A stretch of 64,000 nt of DNA. Origin: Halobacillus sp. A1 (GTDB lineage Bacteria > Bacillota > Bacilli > Bacillales > Halobacillaceae). The stretch spans positions 1 to 64,000 of the forward strand of contig NZ_JAIZEN010000010.1 of NCBI RefSeq assembly GCF_024189295.1, read 5' to 3'. Position numbers and translations under genes: made by a program. Under the pieces are notes generated by a model. The model saw only the letters and a list, made by a program, of their open reading frames with translations, was not told where the DNA came from and did not search any database. Shown here in pieces: positions 53,687-61,647 of the stretch. Position 1 is the first letter of the stretch; each line of letters begins with the position of its first letter.

Positions 53687-53878
53687 TTGTTCAACAAATC
53701 TATCATATTTCATTCACTCTTATTCTTGGCAGGCACAGGAGTTTTCATTGCTGCCATCAACCAGGATAATCTATTAATTATAATTTCGTCTATTTTGGTT
53801 ATGCTGTCGGCCCTAAAAGACATTATTAGAAAATCGATTCAGAAAAAGGAACAGAACAACGAAGGAAATTATTCTTAG
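53687..53878 (+). CDS. Small membrane protein, 63 aa
   Basis: TTG start with TAGGAGAGAG upstream; two hydrophobic helices (IIFHSLLFLAGTGVFIAAI and LLIIISSILVMLSAL) and a basic, polar tail. Not recognised. It lies between the phosphoesterase and the DUF692-like gene with short gaps, so all three may be one transcript. An upstream in-frame start at 53615 would overlap the phosphoesterase and has no ribosome site. Confidence 0.6.
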   Translation: MFNKSIIFHSLLFLAGTGVFIAAINQDNLLIIISSILVMLSALKDIIRKSIQKKEQNNEGNYS

Positions 53879-53904
53879 ATTTCATTTAAATGGAGGGTGT
53901 TTCT

Positions 53905-54714
53905 ATGAGGTTTGCCGTCAACTATTCACCAGAAGCCCAGCAATTAGCTGAAAAATCCTTAATTGATTTTGATCTCTTCAAATGCCCTGACTTTGATGAC
54001 CAGCTTATTCAAACTGCAGAAAAAAGCAGGCCTGCTTATGTGCATTTTGACTTGAATGCAGGGGAAGATAAGTTAGGGTCATCGGATTGGAATAAAGTAG
54101 AACAATTAGCTGCACAAACAAATACTCCATATATCAATTTACACTTGGTCGCTCATTCAAAAGATTTCCCATCCATCAGCAGCGGCAGTTTAAATAAGGA
54201 GGATATCAAAAAGATAATGAACCTAGTGACAAAAGATATAGGGCTGGCGGTAGATCGTTTTGGTGCAGAACGAATTATCCTTGAAAATGTGGTGTATCAC
54301 GATTTAAATAGTGACATGCTACTTGCCATCGTCACTCCAGAGCTTATTTCTGACATCGTTTATGAAACAAAATGCGGCCTGCTTCTGGATATCGCCCACG
54401 CGCAAATGACCTGCCATTTCTCAGGGGAAGATGTGTATGACTATCTTAGCCGTTTTCCTATGGATCGACTGAAAGAATTACATATTACAGGAATTCAAAA
54501 AAAGGAAGGAAAATATAGAGATAGTATGCCGATGACAGAGGAGGACTGGAAGTTGGCTCAGTGGACTATGAAAAACATTAAACAAGGGTTATGGGCGGAG
54601 CCATGGGCCGCCTCTTTCGAATATGGAGGGGTTGGTCCTATTTTTGAGTGGAGGACGGATGCAAAAGTCATAGAGGAACAAGTGCCAAGATTATATGATT
54701 TGGTCAAAAAGTAA
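53905..54714 (+). CDS. DUF692-like TIM-barrel protein
   Basis: 269 residues. The central part resembles DUF692/MNIO proteins (multinuclear iron TIM barrels): INLHLVAHS, IILENVVYH, CGLLLDIAHAQ, LKELHITG and a C-terminal PWAASFEYGG hold His, Glu and Asp residues in the order of metal ligands. MNIO enzymes modify Cys in ribosomal peptides; no precursor gene is evident here. It could alternatively be a sugar phosphate isomerase-type barrel. ATG 53905 has TGGAGGGTG. Ends with an unusually long perfect terminator. Confidence 0.65.
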   Translation: MRFAVNYSPEAQQLAEKSLIDFDLFKCPDFDDQLIQTAEKSRPAYVHFDLNAGEDKLGSSDWNKVEQLAAQTNTPYINLHLVAHSKDFPSISSGSLNKEDIKKIMNLVTKDIGLAVDRFGAERIILENVVYHDLNSDMLLAIVTPELISDIVYETKCGLLLDIAHAQMTCHFSGEDVYDYLSRFPMDRLKELHITGIQKKEGKYRDSMPMTEEDWKLAQWTMKNIKQGLWAEPWAASFEYGGVGPIFEWRTDAKVIEEQVPRLYDLVKK

Positions 54715-54720
54715 ATCAAC

Positions 54721-54775
54721 AAAATACCAAAGAAAAACAAATACGCAAGTTGTATTTGTTTTTCTTTGGTATTTT
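54721..54775. terminator. Very long terminator hairpin
   Basis: A 24-base stem without mismatch (AAAATACCAAAGAAAAACAA... against its complement ending GGTATTTT) with a GCAAGTT loop. Confidence 0.92.
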
Positions 54776-54918
54776 AGTTTGAATGATCAATATTTAGGGT
54801 TTAGTAAAGTATCTAGTTCAATCCCACTAGAAAACCAGTACATTCTTTCCATATTATTTGCTGCATTACATAAACGTTATATTTTTGACTAGGTGACTTT
54901 TAAAAAAGGGGTGATGTG

Positions 54919-56559
54919 TTGAAAAAGATCATTATAGGAGTATTAATAGGAGCGCTTATTACAGGCGGAATCATATTAATACTTAATTTAAGTGAACAGC
55001 AGACCGCTGAACAAGCAAGTGGAGGAGCAGGTGATGGAGAACGAACGGTTGAAGGAGATAATGAACTTATGGAAGAGCAGAACCATGCGGAAAGTCTTAT
55101 TCAAACTACTTATAGTGAAGGTGAATATGACTTAGAGGAACCTTTAGTAGTTGACGACCCCTATGGTGTAGCTCCCCTGACTGCTTTGGCCATTTTTGAT
55201 ACGGATGAATCTCAGGAGATCACTGTTACTGTAGAAGGTGAAAGTGAAGAACAGAATATCTCCAAGAAAATTGAAGGATTCAATAATGAACATAAAATCC
55301 CAATTTTAGGGTTGTATCCTGATCAGGAAAACACAGTGGTTTTAGAAGGGGAGACAGAAGATGGAGAAATAATTGAAAGTAATATTTCCATTAATACAGA
55401 CCCTCTGCCTGACGACTTTTTAGAAAACGAAGTTATTGAAGCTCAGCAGGAAAAGATGGAAAAAGGTTTAACCTTTATTATCCCAAGTGGTGGATATGCA
55501 TATGGTATTGATTCGATGGGAGACGTACGCTGGTATTCTTCCTTGCCGAACAGCCACGTATTTCAAAGGTTGGAAAATGATAAACTCGTATTTTTGACAC
55601 AAAAAGTGGAGCAGTCCAATCAGTACAATTTGATTTTAGAAATGGATATGCTTGGTCAAGTATCGTTTGGTTCTTATATTGATGTGACGAATTTTGATAG
55701 TTGGGGAGTGGTTCATCATGATGTCATAGAATTACCTAATGATAACTTTCTGGCCACTGATCATGATGGTTCCGGTTATATAGAAGATGATATGGTCGAA
55801 ATTGACAGGCAATCAGGGGAAATGGTCGATGAGCTGAATATGAGAGACATTTTTCCCGAACAAGTTTATGAAGATTATGATGGCGCATCAGCTGAAGAGG
55901 GAGATTGGTTCCATCAAAATGCCGTGTGGTATGACGACACCGGAGACGATATACTTGTTTCGAGCCGCCACCAGGATGCGATTATTGATATGAGTTATCC
56001 TGAAGGGGAAATTGACTGGATATTAGCTGCACATGAAGGATGGCCCGAAGAACTTGAAGATAAATTACTAGAGCCTCAAGGAGAAGATTTCAAATTTCCT
56101 GGAGGACCTCATGCGATCATGACGCTTCCAGATCAGGATGAACAGGAAAATACAATGGATGTCTTGCTATTTGATAATAATATTGCTGTTATAAGAGGAG
56201 ATGAAGAGACGAGCGAGGAGTACAGCCGTGCCGTGCAATACCGGATCAATACAGAGGAAATGACGGTGGAGGAAGTTTGGTCTTATGGAGAAGAACGCGG
56301 CAAAGACTTTTTCTCAAATATCGTCGGTGATGCTGATTATCTGCAAGAAACAGGGAACCGTTTAATTACTTCCGGTCATGCATTTGAAGATGGAGACGAG
56401 CTGCACAGCCGTATCTTAGAAACGACAGATGATCAAGAAGCGGAAGTTGTTTATGAATTGAAGGTGACTGGTTTCAAAGAAGGTGAAAGCCGACAGGTGT
56501 ATCGCTCGGAGCGTATGCCTCTTTATCCAGAAAATTGGGAGATTGAATGGAGTGAATGA
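54919..56559 (+). CDS. Aryl-sulfate sulfotransferase
   Basis: About 546 residues. N-terminal membrane anchor or signal (KKIIIGVLIGALITGGIILILN), acidic linker, a beta-sandwich N-domain (about 75-165) and an arylsulfotransferase propeller (about 190-545). HHDVIELPNDNFLATDHDG, DWFHQNAVWYDD, SSRHQDAII and FPGGPHAIMTLPD hold the conserved histidines; in ArsS (AssT) one forms a sulfo-His intermediate. It would transfer sulfate between phenolic compounds outside the cell. Strongly acidic, as expected in a halophile. TTG 54919 follows AAGGGG; GTG 54916 is also possible. Confidence 0.82.
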   Translation: MKKIIIGVLIGALITGGIILILNLSEQQTAEQASGGAGDGERTVEGDNELMEEQNHAESLIQTTYSEGEYDLEEPLVVDDPYGVAPLTALAIFDTDESQEITVTVEGESEEQNISKKIEGFNNEHKIPILGLYPDQENTVVLEGETEDGEIIESNISINTDPLPDDFLENEVIEAQQEKMEKGLTFIIPSGGYAYGIDSMGDVRWYSSLPNSHVFQRLENDKLVFLTQKVEQSNQYNLILEMDMLGQVSFGSYIDVTNFDSWGVVHHDVIELPNDNFLATDHDGSGYIEDDMVEIDRQSGEMVDELNMRDIFPEQVYEDYDGASAEEGDWFHQNAVWYDDTGDDILVSSRHQDAIIDMSYPEGEIDWILAAHEGWPEELEDKLLEPQGEDFKFPGGPHAIMTLPDQDEQENTMDVLLFDNNIAVIRGDEETSEEYSRAVQYRINTEEMTVEEVWSYGEERGKDFFSNIVGDADYLQETGNRLITSGHAFEDGDELHSRILETTDDQEAEVVYELKVTGFKEGESRQVYRSERMPLYPENWEIEWSE

Positions 56560-56594
56560 ATGATGTAAATGAGAACGGACTAAAACTTAACACC

Positions 56595-56630
56595 TTCCTG
56601 TTTTATGTGAATATTTACATAAAACAGGAA
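56595..56630 (+). terminator. Hairpin after the sulfotransferase gene
   Basis: TTCCTGTTTTATGT (56595-56608) is perfectly paired with ACATAAAACAGGAA (56617-56630). No T-run, so it may be a processing stem or weak terminator. Confidence 0.6.
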
Positions 56631-56692
56631 AGTGGTTAATAATGTATTGTTAGGCTATTTATGTAAGTTATTAACTGGAGGTGCATATTTAT

Positions 56693-56875
56693 ATGAAAAA
56701 TTGGCTGCTGAAACTAGGTACAATACTGTTTGCTATGAGTCTGCTTACTGCTTGTGGTGGCGAAGATCAAGAGGATAATGATACGGAAGACAACATGGAA
56801 GAAGATATGGAACAGGAAGACATGGAAGATAGTGAATCCGACGAAGATGAAGAAGATGATGAAGAAGACGATTAA
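56693..56875 (+). CDS. Small highly acidic lipoprotein
   Basis: 60 residues. Lipoprotein signal ending in the lipobox LLTAC (KNWLLKLGTILFAMSLLTAC), after which the mature protein is almost only Glu, Asp, Met, Asn and Ser, ending EDDEEDD. ATG 56693 lies nine bases after GGAGGTG. It could bind cations at the cell surface or be a processed spacer; unknown. It may be read with the sulfotransferase despite the hairpin between them. Strong terminator follows. Confidence 0.75.
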   Translation: MKNWLLKLGTILFAMSLLTACGGEDQEDNDTEDNMEEDMEQEDMEDSESDEDEEDDEEDD

Positions 56876-56885
56876 TGAGAGTGAT

Positions 56886-56923
56886 AAAAAGGACTTGAGC
56901 TTTAAATAGCTCAAGTCCTTTTT
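56886..56923. terminator. Bidirectional terminator, lipoprotein / MFS
   Basis: AAAAAGGACTTGAGC pairs with GCTCAAGTCCTTTTT between convergent genes. Confidence 0.92.
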
Positions 56924-56927
56924 AACA

Positions 56928-58346
56928 TTATTTCTTCTCACGGTTATCCCATTCTTCATCAGTAGGAGGTGATGTTCTTTTAATGAAGATAGATAGAATA
57001 ATACCGATGAATGAGAGGGCTGTAACGACTAGAAAAGCGACGTTGACTCCGTGAATATCTGGGTTTGAGACGCTTTGTTGCTGGGCAGTTGTTTGAGCGG
57101 TTGTCGTCATAACAGTCACTAAAATCGCTGTTCCAATGGATGCTGCAATTTGTCTCATCGTATTGCTCATAGCCGCTCCGTGAGGGATCAGCTTTTGCGG
57201 TAATTCATTCAGACCCGCTGTAGTAACCGGCATCATGACCATAGAAAGGCCGAACATTCTAATAGCATACATTACGGTTAAGAAAGTCAGCGTTGTCGTC
57301 GTATCTAAAAATGAAAGTGCAAGTGACGCCCCTGTAATGAGAATCAATCCGGTAATCGCAAGGAAACGAGCCCCTATCTTATCAAAAATACGGCCGGTAA
57401 TCGGTGACATCAATCCTGAAATCACTGCACCGGGAAGTAGTACCAACCCTGATTCAAACGCAGTGAAATCACGCATATTCTGCATATAGAGCGGAATCAG
57501 GGTTTCTGCACCAATCAATCCCATGAATACGATCATCGCTATAATCGTAGTAATCGTAAAGGTGCGTAATTTGAATACCCTGAATTCGAGCATAGGGTGG
57601 TGCATTTTCAGCTGGCGCAGGATGAAGAATAGCAATGTCACGATCCCGAGCAGAAGCACACTGACTGTTATTGGACTTCCCCACCCATTATTGCCGGCGC
57701 TTGTAAAACCGTAAAGAAGACTTCCAAAGCCGATCGAAGATAAAATAATCGAGAGGATATCCACTTTTGGCCGTTTCAGTTCAGTAACATTTTTCAAAAT
57801 ATAATAAGCCACGATGATGATGATAATAGCAAGCGGCAATATGAACCAGAAGAGGTATCGCCACGTGTAATTGGCTGTCACCCAGCCGGATAGAGCAGGT
57901 CCGATCGCTGGTGCAAAGGAAATAACAAGTCCAATATAACCCATTGCCGCCCCACGTTTATGAACAGGGAAAATCAAAAGGAATACAGTTTGCATCAACG
58001 GGAGCATGACCCCTGCTCCAGCAGATTGAATAACTCTTCCCAACAGTAAAATTTCGAAGTTAGGAGCAATTCCACCAATGACGGTACCTACTGCAAAAAT
58101 ACTCATGGCCGTCATAAATAACTGACGGGTGGTAAACCTCTCTATTAAAAAGGCACTGATAGGAATCATAATTCCATTAACAAGCATGAAAACAGTGGTC
58201 AGCCATTGACCTGTATTCGCAGATATATTCATTTCTTCCATAATAGGAGGGATGGCTGTAATCATTAACGTCTGGTTCAGAATAGTGATAAATGACCCGG
58301 CAATAAGCAGCCCTGCTATTAATACTTTATTGTAGTCCTGTGACAT
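56928..58346 (-). CDS. MFS multidrug exporter, DHA2 (EmrB/QacA) type
   Basis: 472 residues with about 14 membrane helices. Motif A region LIERFTTRQLFMTAM, motif C-like GLVISFAPAIGPALSGW (antiporter signature) and the DHA2-typical TSAGNNGWGSPITV extra-helix loop are visible. It should expel hydrophobic cations or drugs using the proton or sodium gradient. ATG with AAAGGAGGA upstream. It stands alone, without an adjacent TetR or MarR gene. Confidence 0.92.
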   Translation of the reverse strand: MSQDYNKVLIAGLLIAGSFITILNQTLMITAIPPIMEEMNISANTGQWLTTVFMLVNGIMIPISAFLIERFTTRQLFMTAMSIFAVGTVIGGIAPNFEILLLGRVIQSAGAGVMLPLMQTVFLLIFPVHKRGAAMGYIGLVISFAPAIGPALSGWVTANYTWRYLFWFILPLAIIIIIVAYYILKNVTELKRPKVDILSIILSSIGFGSLLYGFTSAGNNGWGSPITVSVLLLGIVTLLFFILRQLKMHHPMLEFRVFKLRTFTITTIIAMIVFMGLIGAETLIPLYMQNMRDFTAFESGLVLLPGAVISGLMSPITGRIFDKIGARFLAITGLILITGASLALSFLDTTTTLTFLTVMYAIRMFGLSMVMMPVTTAGLNELPQKLIPHGAAMSNTMRQIAASIGTAILVTVMTTTAQTTAQQQSVSNPDIHGVNVAFLVVTALSFIGIILSIFIKRTSPPTDEEWDNREKK

Positions 58347-58561
58347 GAACAGTCCTCCTTTTCTATGTATTAATCTATTAAATTTACTTACTAATGAATT
58401 TAGTTAGAGACCTAATGAAAAATTATACGCCTACCATAAGCAGGATACAACTATGTTGATTAGAAAAATCATAGGTTCATAGATTAGGTACTTGAGGGCA
58501 GGAATCGTAAAGCACTGAAACGAATGTTTATATAAATAAGAGGTTAATAAGGAGGGGTAGT

Positions 58562-59296
58562 ATGGAGTTCTATGGACCAGCTGTATATGAAAATAATAAT
58601 TTCTTTCAAAACTATTTAAGACGAAGGAATCGTAAAGAAAGTCCGAATAATGCAATAGAGAAACCGATCATTTTTGAATTGATAAAAGATATTAAGAACA
58701 AGCACATATTGGATTTGGGATGCGGTGACGGCCGCTTTGGAATCGAATTAATAGAACGAGGCTGTCAAACGTTCAGAGGGATAGATGGTTCATTGAATAT
58801 GATCAAAGAAGCATCAAATAACCTGAACGGGACGAGTAGCATCCTCGAAAATAAAAGATTGGAAGAGTGGAGGTCTGATGGAAGGAAATACGACATCATC
58901 GTTTCAAGGATGGTTTTGCATTACATAGAAACACTGCCTCTTCTTTTCAATGAAATAAAACGTGCAATGAAAAAAGATGGGGTGTTCGTGTTCAGTGTCC
59001 AGCATCCTACGTTGACAGCTTCCGAGAAAAGTGCAAACGAAAATACCCAGCGCACAGACTGGGTGGTGGATGATTATTTTCTTAGAGGGAAAAGGGAAAA
59101 AATATGGATTGGCAAAAAAGTCATTAAATTTCATAGACCTTTTGAAGATTACTTCCAAATGCTTTATCAAACTGGTTTTAAAATAATCGATGTCAGAGAG
59201 GGGGCGCCTGAAGCGATCTACTTTGATACCTTAGAAGAATATAAAAGACGAATGAGAGTACCACTATTTTTAATATTTTCCTGTTCAATAGCATAG
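58562..59296 (+). CDS. Class I SAM-dependent methyltransferase
   Basis: 244 residues. Motif I HILDLGCGDGRFGIEL (near 50), acidic loop GIDGSLNMIKEA, and motif IV/post region YDIIVSRMVLHYIETLP then FVFSVQHPTLT. UbiE/small-molecule type; the substrate cannot be told. ATG with AAGGAGGGG. The C-terminus is hydrophobic (VPLFLIFSCSIA), slightly unusual, so the end may be altered by a late frameshift. Divergent from the MFS gene. Confidence 0.88.
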   Translation: MEFYGPAVYENNNFFQNYLRRRNRKESPNNAIEKPIIFELIKDIKNKHILDLGCGDGRFGIELIERGCQTFRGIDGSLNMIKEASNNLNGTSSILENKRLEEWRSDGRKYDIIVSRMVLHYIETLPLLFNEIKRAMKKDGVFVFSVQHPTLTASEKSANENTQRTDWVVDDYFLRGKREKIWIGKKVIKFHRPFEDYFQMLYQTGFKIIDVREGAPEAIYFDTLEEYKRRMRVPLFLIFSCSIA

Positions 59297-59318
59297 TAAA
59301 TAGCAGGTAATGACTTGA

Positions 59319-59384
59319 TTGACCAGGGCGGACGGATATGTAGAACTGGCGGCAGGGAGAGATATAGTAGAGGAAACCGGTTAA
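59319..59384 (+). pseudogene. Possible Nudix hydrolase remnant
   Basis: The frame reads ADGYVELAAGRDIVEETG and then a stop. AAGRDIVEETG matches the RExxEExG half of a Nudix box, but the GE part is lost and nothing flanks it that extends the domain. A decayed Nudix gene is the best guess. Confidence 0.3.
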
Positions 59385-59597
59385 TTGCAGGGAAGATGGA
59401 TTTTGCAGGTTAATAGCCTGATAGAAAAAGGGATGTTAATGACTGAGTTGTTGAAAATTGGATTTGCGTATTACAAGAATGATTAAGGAATTTAGAATTT
59501 CTTGATAATCGCTTTTTCTAAACCATCTTCCATTAATAAGTGCCTGGCTAAAAAGATGATAGATGACTTACTTTCTTCGAAGATTTACTGCACTTCA

Positions 59598-59699
59598 TTA
59601 ACGGGCGGCTAAAAGCTGAGGCTGCTGACTGATCTTACGTAAAATATACAACTGTTCCTGCTTAGATAACATCCTCCAATTGCTTACTTTGATTTTCAT
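59598..59699 (-). CDS. Possible 33-aa small protein
   Basis: ATG 59699 with GGAGGAGATTAAAA upstream encodes MKIKVSNWRMLSKQEQLYIL and a further 13 residues, then stops. The ribosome site is good; no homology recognised. It could be a gene remnant. Confidence 0.35.
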   Translation of the reverse strand: MKIKVSNWRMLSKQEQLYILRKISQQPQLLAAR

Positions 59700-60074
59700 T
59701 TTTAATCTCCTCCATGATGGATTTATTAACTCGTATAGTAGGGTATACCGTCATTTCAAAAAAAATAAACAACAAAAATATCTACAATCTTCTGAAGAAA
59801 TCGAGTTTGCGTAAGCCTTTTTGTCTTTATACCGTCCGATGAAATGGATATTGGAGTATTTTGAAAGAAACGCGACTTGAATGGTGTAAGTGGGAATATA
59901 TGGCGATTTTCTTTAAAAGATGAAGGATGGTGCGCTGCCATTATCAAGAACAGAAAGGATCATAGTTTTTAAAACATTTTGTACTAAGTTTATAACCTCC
60001 AGTAAATGGGAAGGTTACATAACTTTTTGTATCCTTTAATATTGGAAATAGAGACTGTGGAAAAATGATGTTAA

Positions 60075-60540
60075 ACAAACTGGCAGGATACTTTAAGACT
60101 CAGTTTAGAGATGACCAGGGTTCGTTACCCTATTAAGAGTCAGGGGTTGTTGGGAAGCTACTCGCTTTCCTGTGGGTTCTTTGCTGTTCCGTCATCGTGA
60201 TGAGAGGAAGGTGGTTTTAGGAATGGACTCGCTTTCCGTGGGAGTGCAGTGAGCTTCCTCAGCTTCGCCTTCCGGGATCTCACCAATCACTCTCTTCCCA
60301 CCTCTTACACCTGAATAGTATAGAGCGTGAATGAGTTCATAAACATTATGGGGGGTTATCCAGCTCCAGCGCTTAGCGGCTACTGAGACTTCCTTCACTT
60401 CTGTACGATAAGTCAACATCGAATCACTCCGTTCTTCGTGTTTCCTTTATCTCCGCCAGCTCAGTCCAGTCCATACGCCGCTGACCAAAGCGCTTCCGCT
60501 TTCAAAGCTAGGAGTCTCGCCCATTCCTAAAACCACCTCA
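60075..60540 (-). repeat. Family 1 repeat, copy G, interrupted by family 2
   Basis: TGGCAGGATA and AAGACTCAGTTTAGAG begin the copy. A partial core lies at 60146-60180, then a core starting GGTGGTTTTAGGAATGG (about 60213) whose complement CCATTCCTAAAACCACC lies at about 60521-60537. The two arms are separated by a 200-base family 2 element inserted after CTCTCTTCCCA (60300). Confidence 0.75.
60301..60508 (-). repeat. Family 2 intergenic repeat, copy 2
   Basis: Full-length copy: ATCCAGCTCCAGCGCTTAGC through CGCTGACCAAAGCGCTTCCG and CTTTCAAAGC. It lies inside family 1 copy G. Family 2 has its own inverted features (CCAGCGCTT...AAGCGCTTCC). Confidence 0.7.
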
Positions 60541-60853
60541 TTTAAATGTGAGAGACGGAACTTAGAAATTAGTTCTCATGGACCAACATTAAGAGAAATT
60601 AAATAAGTAAGCTACCTGAAAAATTGGCATAGACCACTGGAGTGCTATCAAGCTTTAGCGCTTTTTTACTTAAGAATTCAAGCAGCTTCTCAACCACCCC
60701 ATGCAAAGTAAATGAAAAAAAATTTTACCAAGAAGCAGCGTCTTCTATAGGACTGTCCGGTGAGAATATAGCGCTCTACAGCAAGTTTTTTAACATGGCA
60801 GCATATTAGACATCCACCATACGAACATCAATGTTCATCTTTTCTTGAAGCTG
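60541..60853. other. Intergenic stretch, no gene seen
   Basis: AT-rich, with a short CAGCAAG...TTAACATGGCAGCAT fragment near 60780-60806 recalling the TGGCAGGATA flank of copies F1 and G. Nothing else recognised. Confidence 0.3.
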
Positions 60854-60975
60854 TTTCGAGAAACTTATATGGCAAAGGGGCTCCGGGAAAGCGATCCGTT
60901 TCCCGGAGCCCCTGGATTCTCATTAGGTCTCGAAACTGAGTCTTCCACTATAGGGAGCTTTAGTTGAACAACTTG
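60854..60975 (+). repeat. Family 1 repeat, copy H, internal deletion form
   Basis: It shares both flanks with copy D (TTTCGAGAAACTTATATGGC and CTGAGTCTTCCACTA), but the central hairpins are gone. What remains is GGGGCTCCGGGAAA (60877-60890) and TTTCCCGGAGCCCC (60899-60912), a perfect 14-bp stem with an 8-base loop. Confidence 0.8.
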
Positions 60976-61300
60976 AATTGCACATTTTAAAAGGTTCGGT
61001 CGAAAAAAGAATGAGCCTTTGGTTGTTTTAATACCAATACTTCTTCAAACTATGAAGTAATTTGTTATAAATTGGCTATACACAATAGTAATTTCGATAG
61101 TAATCGTACCCTCGTTAGGATTCATTTCCGTTTCCTTTTTTTAAGTACCGACCGTATATACACGTATAAATCTTCCTCGCTGGAATGAGCAAAGGTCAGA
61201 AAAAAAGCTTCAAGGGTTACTCCCTCCAAGGACTGAAATACCTTTATAACCGCTTAAATTCTTTGAAAACATAATCTTTCAAAAAAATAATTGCTACCCG

Positions 61301-61328
61301 TTGACTTCTAAAAATATCTATGTATAAT
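61301..61328 (+). promoter_or_regulatory. Promoter of the argGH T-box operon
   Basis: TTGACT (61301-61306), 16-base spacer, TATAAT (61323-61328). Confidence 0.75.
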
Positions 61329-61374
61329 TATAAACAATTAGTAATAAAAATACAGTAACAACAAAAAACAGATT

Positions 61375-61607
61375 CGAAGACGAAGAGAGTAAATGTGAAG
61401 AGAATGTAAGCGAGCCGGGAGTGGTGGAAGCCTGGTATTCAAAACGCATTGAACCGCACTTCAGAGAAGTTTTGGTGAATTAAGTAGCCGAAGCCGGGAG
61501 CCCCCGTTAACAGCATCGAGTTGGTCTATTTTCATAGACAATTAGAGTGGTACCGCGGACAAAGGTTATAAAGTCCGTCTCTTACATGGTAAGAGACGGA
61601 CTTTTTT
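61375..61607 (+). promoter_or_regulatory. T-box leader, probably Arg-specific
   Basis: Stem I region with GTAAGCGAGCCGGGAGTGGTGG (AG bulge/distal loop type), the T-box AGAGTGGTACCGCGG (61544-61558), and the terminator AAGTCCGTCTCTTAC/GTAAGAGACGGACTT plus T-run (61571-61609). In the specifier-loop context GAAC-CGC-A the triplet CGC (61455-61457) is an Arg codon followed by the usual A, fitting arginine synthesis genes. Uncharged tRNA-Arg would prevent termination. Confidence 0.88.
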
Positions 61608-61647
61608 AGTGGAAAATATACGGAAATTACACAAGGAGGCATTTACT

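Larger units (their letters stand above)
59297..60074. other. Gene-poor region with decayed coding remnants
   Basis: No intact gene with normal features apart from one tiny minus-strand frame (59598-59699). A Nudix-box-like fragment occurs near 59319-59384. The rest is AT-rich with scattered stops. Confidence 0.45.

Noticed and set aside
59756..59947. 63-codon minus-strand frame
   Set aside because: No ribosome site, no recognisable motif, in AT-rich decayed sequence.
60192..60419. 75-codon minus-strand frame
   Set aside because: Lies in nested repeats and has no start signal.
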